A DNA stretch of 64,000 nucleotides, taken from positions 1 to 64,000 of the forward strand of contig NZ_JAMGBF010000096.1 of the NCBI RefSeq assembly GCF_023516615.1. Reading direction: 5' to 3'. The notes under the pieces are model-generated. The model saw only the letters and a program-made list of their open reading frames with translations. It did no database searches and had not been told where the DNA came from. Source of the DNA: Streptomyces panaciradicis (GTDB lineage Bacteria > Actinomycetota > Actinomycetes > Streptomycetales > Streptomycetaceae). Positions 60,819 to 64,000 of this stretch are shown here, one piece after another. Position 1 is the first letter of the stretch, and each line of letters begins with the position of its first letter. The position numbers and the translations under genes are program-made.

Positions 60819-61232
60819 TCAGTGGGTGATGTGGACCGTGTCGCCGCCGTCGTAGTAACTGGCCACCGTGAACGGGGTGTTGTCACGGACGTCGGTGCAC
60901 AGCCAGTACGTGGAGTCGTTGACGCTGTGGCTGCCGTCGGAAGCCCAGACGTAGCCCTTGTTGCACGTGTTCCAGGCGCCGCTGGAGTTGCGGAGCCGGC
61001 CGGCGTAACGGTCGCCGAGAGTGGACGTCGAGTCGTCGGAGTAGGTGAGGTTGAGGTCGCCGCAGCTGCTGGTGGACGACTTGTAGCGGATCGTGCCGAC
61101 GCCTTCGTAGGCACCCGTGGTCAGCGTCGAGGTCACGCAGGCCTGCGGTGCGGCCGACGCGGCGGGCGCGAAGGCCACGTAGGTCCCCGCGGAGGCGAGG
61201 GCGAGCGCGGCCGCGACGATGGCTCGTTTCAT
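60819..61232 (-). CDS. Small secreted Cys-containing protein
   Basis: A 137-residue exported protein: signal peptide MKRAIVAAALALASAGTYVA cut near ASA, then a mature domain of about 110 residues rich in Ser, Thr, Tyr and Asp. Four Cys are present (QACVTS, SSCGDLN, NTCNKGY, LCTDVR), probably two disulfides. Segments GVGTIRYKSSTS and DRYAGRLRNSSGAW suggest a compact beta fold. No family recognised. It could be an inhibitor, small binding protein or spore-associated protein, but nothing shows which. The frame opens at 61310, but ATG 61232 has GGGGGA three bases before it and starts the signal peptide. Confidence 0.75.
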   Translation of the reverse strand: MKRAIVAAALALASAGTYVAFAPAASAAPQACVTSTLTTGAYEGVGTIRYKSSTSSCGDLNLTYSDDSTSTLGDRYAGRLRNSSGAWNTCNKGYVWASDGSHSVNDSTYWLCTDVRDNTPFTVASYYDGGDTVHITH

Positions 61233-61398
61233 GGATCCCCCATCTGTGGTTGCCCGGGCGGAAAGGTCGGTCCGCCCGGCGGAAAGCCGTTCCTTGGCGG
61301 TACGCGGCACACGCTCGCAGAGGCGTGCGGAGCCCGGCCATCACCTTCGAAGGGGGTCGAAAGTCCTTGGCAGGACCGTGGAGGCCGCTACTCCGCCG

Positions 61399-62448
61399 CT
61401 ACCGGTGGGGCTGCTGTGGTGCCCGGGAAGGGGCTGGGCGGCCGGGTACGGGCGCCGCGTCACGGGCCTCTGGCCGGAATCCGGGACGGAGCAGCGCGGC
61501 GCCGAGGGGGGTGAGCGTGTGCAGCACGGTGTTGCGGTAGCGCCGGCTGGTCGTCAGACCCGCGTCGCGCAGCACGGACGTGTGATGGGTGACGGTGGCG
61601 GGCGACACGCCCAGGGAGCGGGCCAGTTCGGAGGTGGTCGCGCCCAGCGCGAGCGCGCGCAGGGTGGCGGCGCGGGTCTTTCCCAGCAGTGCGACCAGGG
61701 AGGTGCCGGGCGGGCCCTCGGACTTCGGTGACCGGGAGCGGTGCAGGGGGTAGACCAGCACCGGGGGCAGGCTGTCGTCGGCCAGGGCGATGGGCATCTG
61801 CCAGCAGAAGTAGGAGGGGATCAGGCGCAGGCCGCGGCCGCGGAGGTGGACGTCGCGGTCTTCGACGTAGTCGATGCGCAACACCGGCGGGTCCCAGCGC
61901 ACGGAGGGCGTCAGACCGGCCAGCAGTCCGTCGATTCCGGCGTCGAGGGTCTGGCGGGCCCGCAGGGCGTGCTCACCGGCGAGCCGGGCGCAGATGCGGT
62001 CGTGGTGCGGTGCGATGACGGCGTCGTGGTACGCGCCGAGCAGTTTCACGAACTCCTCGCGGGTATGGCGTTCGGGCAGTCTTTCGGCCCAGCCGGGGGC
62101 GCCGTTGACCTCGTCGAGCCGCCGTACCTCCTGCGCGACCCGGGCGGGCGGGGCGCCACGGATCGCCTCCAGACCCCGCTCCAGTCCCTCCGAGGACTCC
62201 AGCGGGGTCAGGAAGTCGGGAAAGTAGCGGGCTCTGGGCACGACGGGGATGAGCAGTCTGCGGACGGCGGCGTCGAGTCCTCTGCCGACGAGGGCCTCGC
62301 GTGCGCTGCGGTACCAGTCCGCGTACGCCCAACGTCCGCGCGTCGTCTGGAAGCGGTGCAGGCTGCCGACGATCTCCCAGAGGGGGTCGGGAGCCCTCGT
62401 CAACCGGATGCGCGCGAAGTCCTCGGGGGCGAAGTGAATGCGCAGCAT
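61399..62448 (-). CDS. ArsR-type winged-helix transcriptional regulator
   Basis: A 349-residue protein. A long N-terminal domain (MLRIHFAPEDFARIRLTRAP, LWEIVGSLHRFQT) is followed by a C-terminal ArsR-like winged helix at about 265-330 (LVALLGKTRAATLRALALGA, TTSELARSLGVSPATVTHHT, VLRDAGLTTSRRYRNTVLHT, LTPLGAALL). This long-ArsR architecture is common in Streptomyces and the ligand is not known; there is no Cys metal site in the helix-turn-helix. Not linked to a transporter or resistance gene here. It is divergent from the GH43 gene, from which a 333-base region separates it. Confidence 0.88.
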   Translation of the reverse strand: MLRIHFAPEDFARIRLTRAPDPLWEIVGSLHRFQTTRGRWAYADWYRSAREALVGRGLDAAVRRLLIPVVPRARYFPDFLTPLESSEGLERGLEAIRGAPPARVAQEVRRLDEVNGAPGWAERLPERHTREEFVKLLGAYHDAVIAPHHDRICARLAGEHALRARQTLDAGIDGLLAGLTPSVRWDPPVLRIDYVEDRDVHLRGRGLRLIPSYFCWQMPIALADDSLPPVLVYPLHRSRSPKSEGPPGTSLVALLGKTRAATLRALALGATTSELARSLGVSPATVTHHTSVLRDAGLTTSRRYRNTVLHTLTPLGAALLRPGFRPEARDAAPVPGRPAPSRAPQQPHR

Positions 62449-62606
62449 GAGCCTGTCCCTCTCACCCGTCGGCCGTCACCCTCCTCACCGAAGCAGCCTC
62501 GCGACGCCGGCCACAGAAGACAACGCGCCTATTCGGACGCCGCCCGCCGTCACAGGCGGTGTCGGCGCCGGGTCCTCTCGTGCGGGTGATTTCCCGCGCG
62601 AAGCTT

Positions 62607-62617
62607 CGAAAGTTTCG
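62607..62617. promoter_or_regulatory. CGAAA-G-TTTCG operator (BxlR-like)
   Basis: A perfect odd palindrome CGAAAGTTTCG, part of TTCGAAAGTTTCG, 175 bases before the GH43 start and about 30 before its -35. The pattern matches the CGAA-N-TTCG type sites of LacI-family xylan regulators such as BxlR. A second stem TTCGGCT-GTCA-AGCCGAA follows at 62614-62631. Confidence 0.5.
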
Positions 62618-62645
62618 GCTGTCAAGCCGAATCATGCGAGAGGTA

Positions 62646-62673
62646 TTGACGCGGCCGAGCAGGCTCCTATCAT
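62646..62673 (+). promoter_or_regulatory. Promoter of the GH43 gene
   Basis: -35 TTGACG (62646), 16-base spacer, -10 TATCAT (62668), about 110 bases before the GH43 start and just downstream of the CGAAAGTTTCG operator, the usual layout for a repressed sugar gene. Confidence 0.5.
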
Positions 62674-62781
62674 CCAGTTTGCTCGATGAGTCGACCCATG
62701 TTCGACAGTACGAACACAGCGCCTCGCGCCGACCGCCCCACCTCCGGCACCGACACTGGATCACACAGGAGTGCTGCACCC

Positions 62782-64000
62782 ATGGACCTGTCATGTCCTC
62801 ATCAGCCGATGCCGCGTCGCCGGGCACTGGCCCTCACCACCGGCCTGGTCACCGGCATGGCCCTTCCGCTCGCCGGCGCCTCCCCCGCCCCCGCCTCCAC
62901 CTCGGCGAGCGCCGCCGCGTCGTACACGAACCCGGTGATATGGCAGGACTTCGCGGACATCGACGTCATCCGCGTCGGCGGCACCTACTACGCCTCGGCC
63001 TCGACGATGCACTACTCGCCGGGCGCGCCCGTCCTGCGCTCGTACGACCTGGTGAACTGGGAGATCGCCGGTCACTCGGTGCCCAGACTGGACTTCGGCG
63101 CCAAGTACGACCTGAACGGCGCCCGGGGCTATGTGCGGGGCGTCTGGGCGTCGTCACTGGCCCACCGCCCGAGCAACAGGACGTTCTACTGGCTCGGCCA
63201 GATCGACTTCGCCAAGACCTACCTCTACACCGCCACCGCCGTCGAGGGACCCTGGAACCGCCTGACCACGATCAGCACCCCGTACTACGACGCGGGACTG
63301 CTCGTCGACAGCGACGACTCCCTGTACGTGGCGTACGGCAACACCACCATCAGCGTGGCCCAGTTGTCGCCCGACGGCCGCAACCAGGTCCGCACGCAAC
63401 AGGTGTTCACCGCGCCGTCCAGCGTCGGCACCCTCGAGGGCTCCCGCTTCTACAAGATCAACGGGCAGTACTACATCTTCGTGACCCGCCCCGCCAACGG
63501 CCAGTACATCCTGAAGTCGTCGAGCGGCCCCTTCGGCCCGTACACGATGCGGCAGGTCCTCCTGGACCTGCGAGGGCCGATCCCCGGCGGCGGCGTGCCG
63601 CACCAGGGCGGGCTCGTGCAGACCCAGGGCGGCGCCTGGTACTACATGGCCTTCGTGGACGCCTATCCCGGCGGCCGGATGCCCGTCCTCGCGCCCATCA
63701 CCTGGACCGCCGACGGCTGGCCCCAGGTCCAACTGGCCGACGGCGCCTGGGGAACCTCGTACCCCGCGCCTGCCGTGCCCGCCCCGCCCCGCCCGGTCAC
63801 CCCCATGACCGGCGTGGACACCTTCGACGGCACGGCCCTGGGGCCGGCCTGGGAATGGAACCACAACCCGGACGACACCAAGTGGTCCGTGGGCAACGGC
63901 CTGACCCTGCGCACCGCGACCGTCACCAACGACCTGTACTGGGCGCGCAACACGCTCACGCACCGCATCCAGGGGCCCACCTCCACCGCCACGGTCCAGA
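62782..64000 (+). CDS. Secreted GH43 beta-xylosidase/arabinanase-like enzyme (partial)
   Basis: The first 406 codons of an exported glycosidase that runs past the window end. A twin-arginine-like signal (MPRRRALALTTGLVTGMALP, preceded by MDLSCPHQP) leads to a GH43 five-bladed propeller. The base Asp is in FADIDVIRVGGTYYASAST, the pKa-modulating Asp is probably in YDAGLLVDSDDSLYVAYGN, and the acid Glu is in VGTLEGSRFYKINGQYYIFV. From about residue 350 a beta-sandwich domain begins (GVDTFDGTALGPAWEWNHNP), as in GH43 enzymes with a C-terminal accessory domain. It probably releases xylose or arabinose from plant polysaccharide. ATG 62782 has CAGGAG ten bases upstream; the in-frame ATG 62686 gives an implausible hydrophilic extension. 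Confidence 0.85.
   Translation, partial: MDLSCPHQPMPRRRALALTTGLVTGMALPLAGASPAPASTSASAAASYTNPVIWQDFADIDVIRVGGTYYASASTMHYSPGAPVLRSYDLVNWEIAGHSVPRLDFGAKYDLNGARGYVRGVWASSLAHRPSNRTFYWLGQIDFAKTYLYTATAVEGPWNRLTTISTPYYDAGLLVDSDDSLYVAYGNTTISVAQLSPDGRNQVRTQQVFTAPSSVGTLEGSRFYKINGQYYIFVTRPANGQYILKSSSGPFGPYTMRQVLLDLRGPIPGGGVPHQGGLVQTQGGAWYYMAFVDAYPGGRMPVLAPITWTADGWPQVQLADGAWGTSYPAPAVPAPPRPVTPMTGVDTFDGTALGPAWEWNHNPDDTKWSVGNGLTLRTATVTNDLYWARNTLTHRIQGPTSTATVQ

Noticed and set aside
62686..62781. Upstream in-frame ATG for the GH43 gene
   Set aside because: The added residues are hydrophilic and would mask the signal peptide; ATG 62782 has its own CAGGAG.
1..64000. CRISPR arrays, tRNA and rRNA genes
   Set aside because: No regularly spaced direct repeats and no cloverleaf or rRNA-like segments were seen on reading both strands; this is not an exhaustive computation.

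Overview
The window is high-GC chromosomal DNA of a Streptomyces-like actinomycete. The basis is the strong G/C third-position bias, the frequent GTG starts, four-base ATGA/GTGA stop-start overlaps, purine-rich Shine-Dalgarno sites, perfect GC hairpins without T tracts as terminators, many secreted CBM32 carbohydrate-active proteins, Rsb-type partner-switching genes and a citrulassin-type lasso peptide cluster.

Layout. 1-1,650: decayed end of an integrative element (a broken Spd-like protein and a tyrosine-integrase C-terminus). 1,796-13,260: a secreted RHS/YD-repeat polymorphic toxin with a HINT domain, a C-terminal toxin module and an overlapping immunity gene, divergent from a large secreted DNRLRE/FG-GAP protein. 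13,261-18,400: gene remnants, a DHA2-type drug exporter, an aldo/keto reductase and an ATP-grasp enzyme. 18,400-27,650: a glucan-utilisation island with a GH2 remnant, a frameshifted CBM32-GH64 beta-1,3-glucanase, a LacI regulator, a clan-A glycosidase, a DUF1996 protein and a CBM32 beta-helix protein. Three copies of a palindromic operator (GAGAGCGCTCTC core) sit in front of its transcription units.

27,684-49,056: a dense stress-signalling region. It holds six SpoIIE/PP2C-type phosphatase proteins, an RsbQ-RsbP-RsbV-like energy-stress trio, a complete stressosome operon (rsbR-rsbS-rsbT-ATPase/RsbX fusion-rsbU, every junction overlapping) and two MarR/SpoIIE-like pairs flanking it. Embedded among these are a large-subunit catalase, an Old Yellow Enzyme with a divergent MerR regulator, and a HAF-repeat protein. 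No sigma factor or RsbW-like stand-alone anti-sigma factor is present, so the outputs must lie elsewhere.

49,588-54,100: a compact five-gene lasso peptide cluster (precursor, macrolactam synthetase, RRE protein, leader protease, ABC exporter). The predicted core LLGGSGNDRLILSKN is a close variant of citrulassin A as I remember it. No peptidyl-arginine deiminase is present locally. 54,236-64,000: pntAB transhydrogenase, an MDR-family reductase under a TetR-type palindrome, a spore-photoproduct-lyase-like radical SAM protein, a lipoprotein, a small secreted protein, an ArsR-type regulator, and the start of a secreted GH43 enzyme under a CGAAA-G-TTTCG operator. The GH43 gene runs off the window end.
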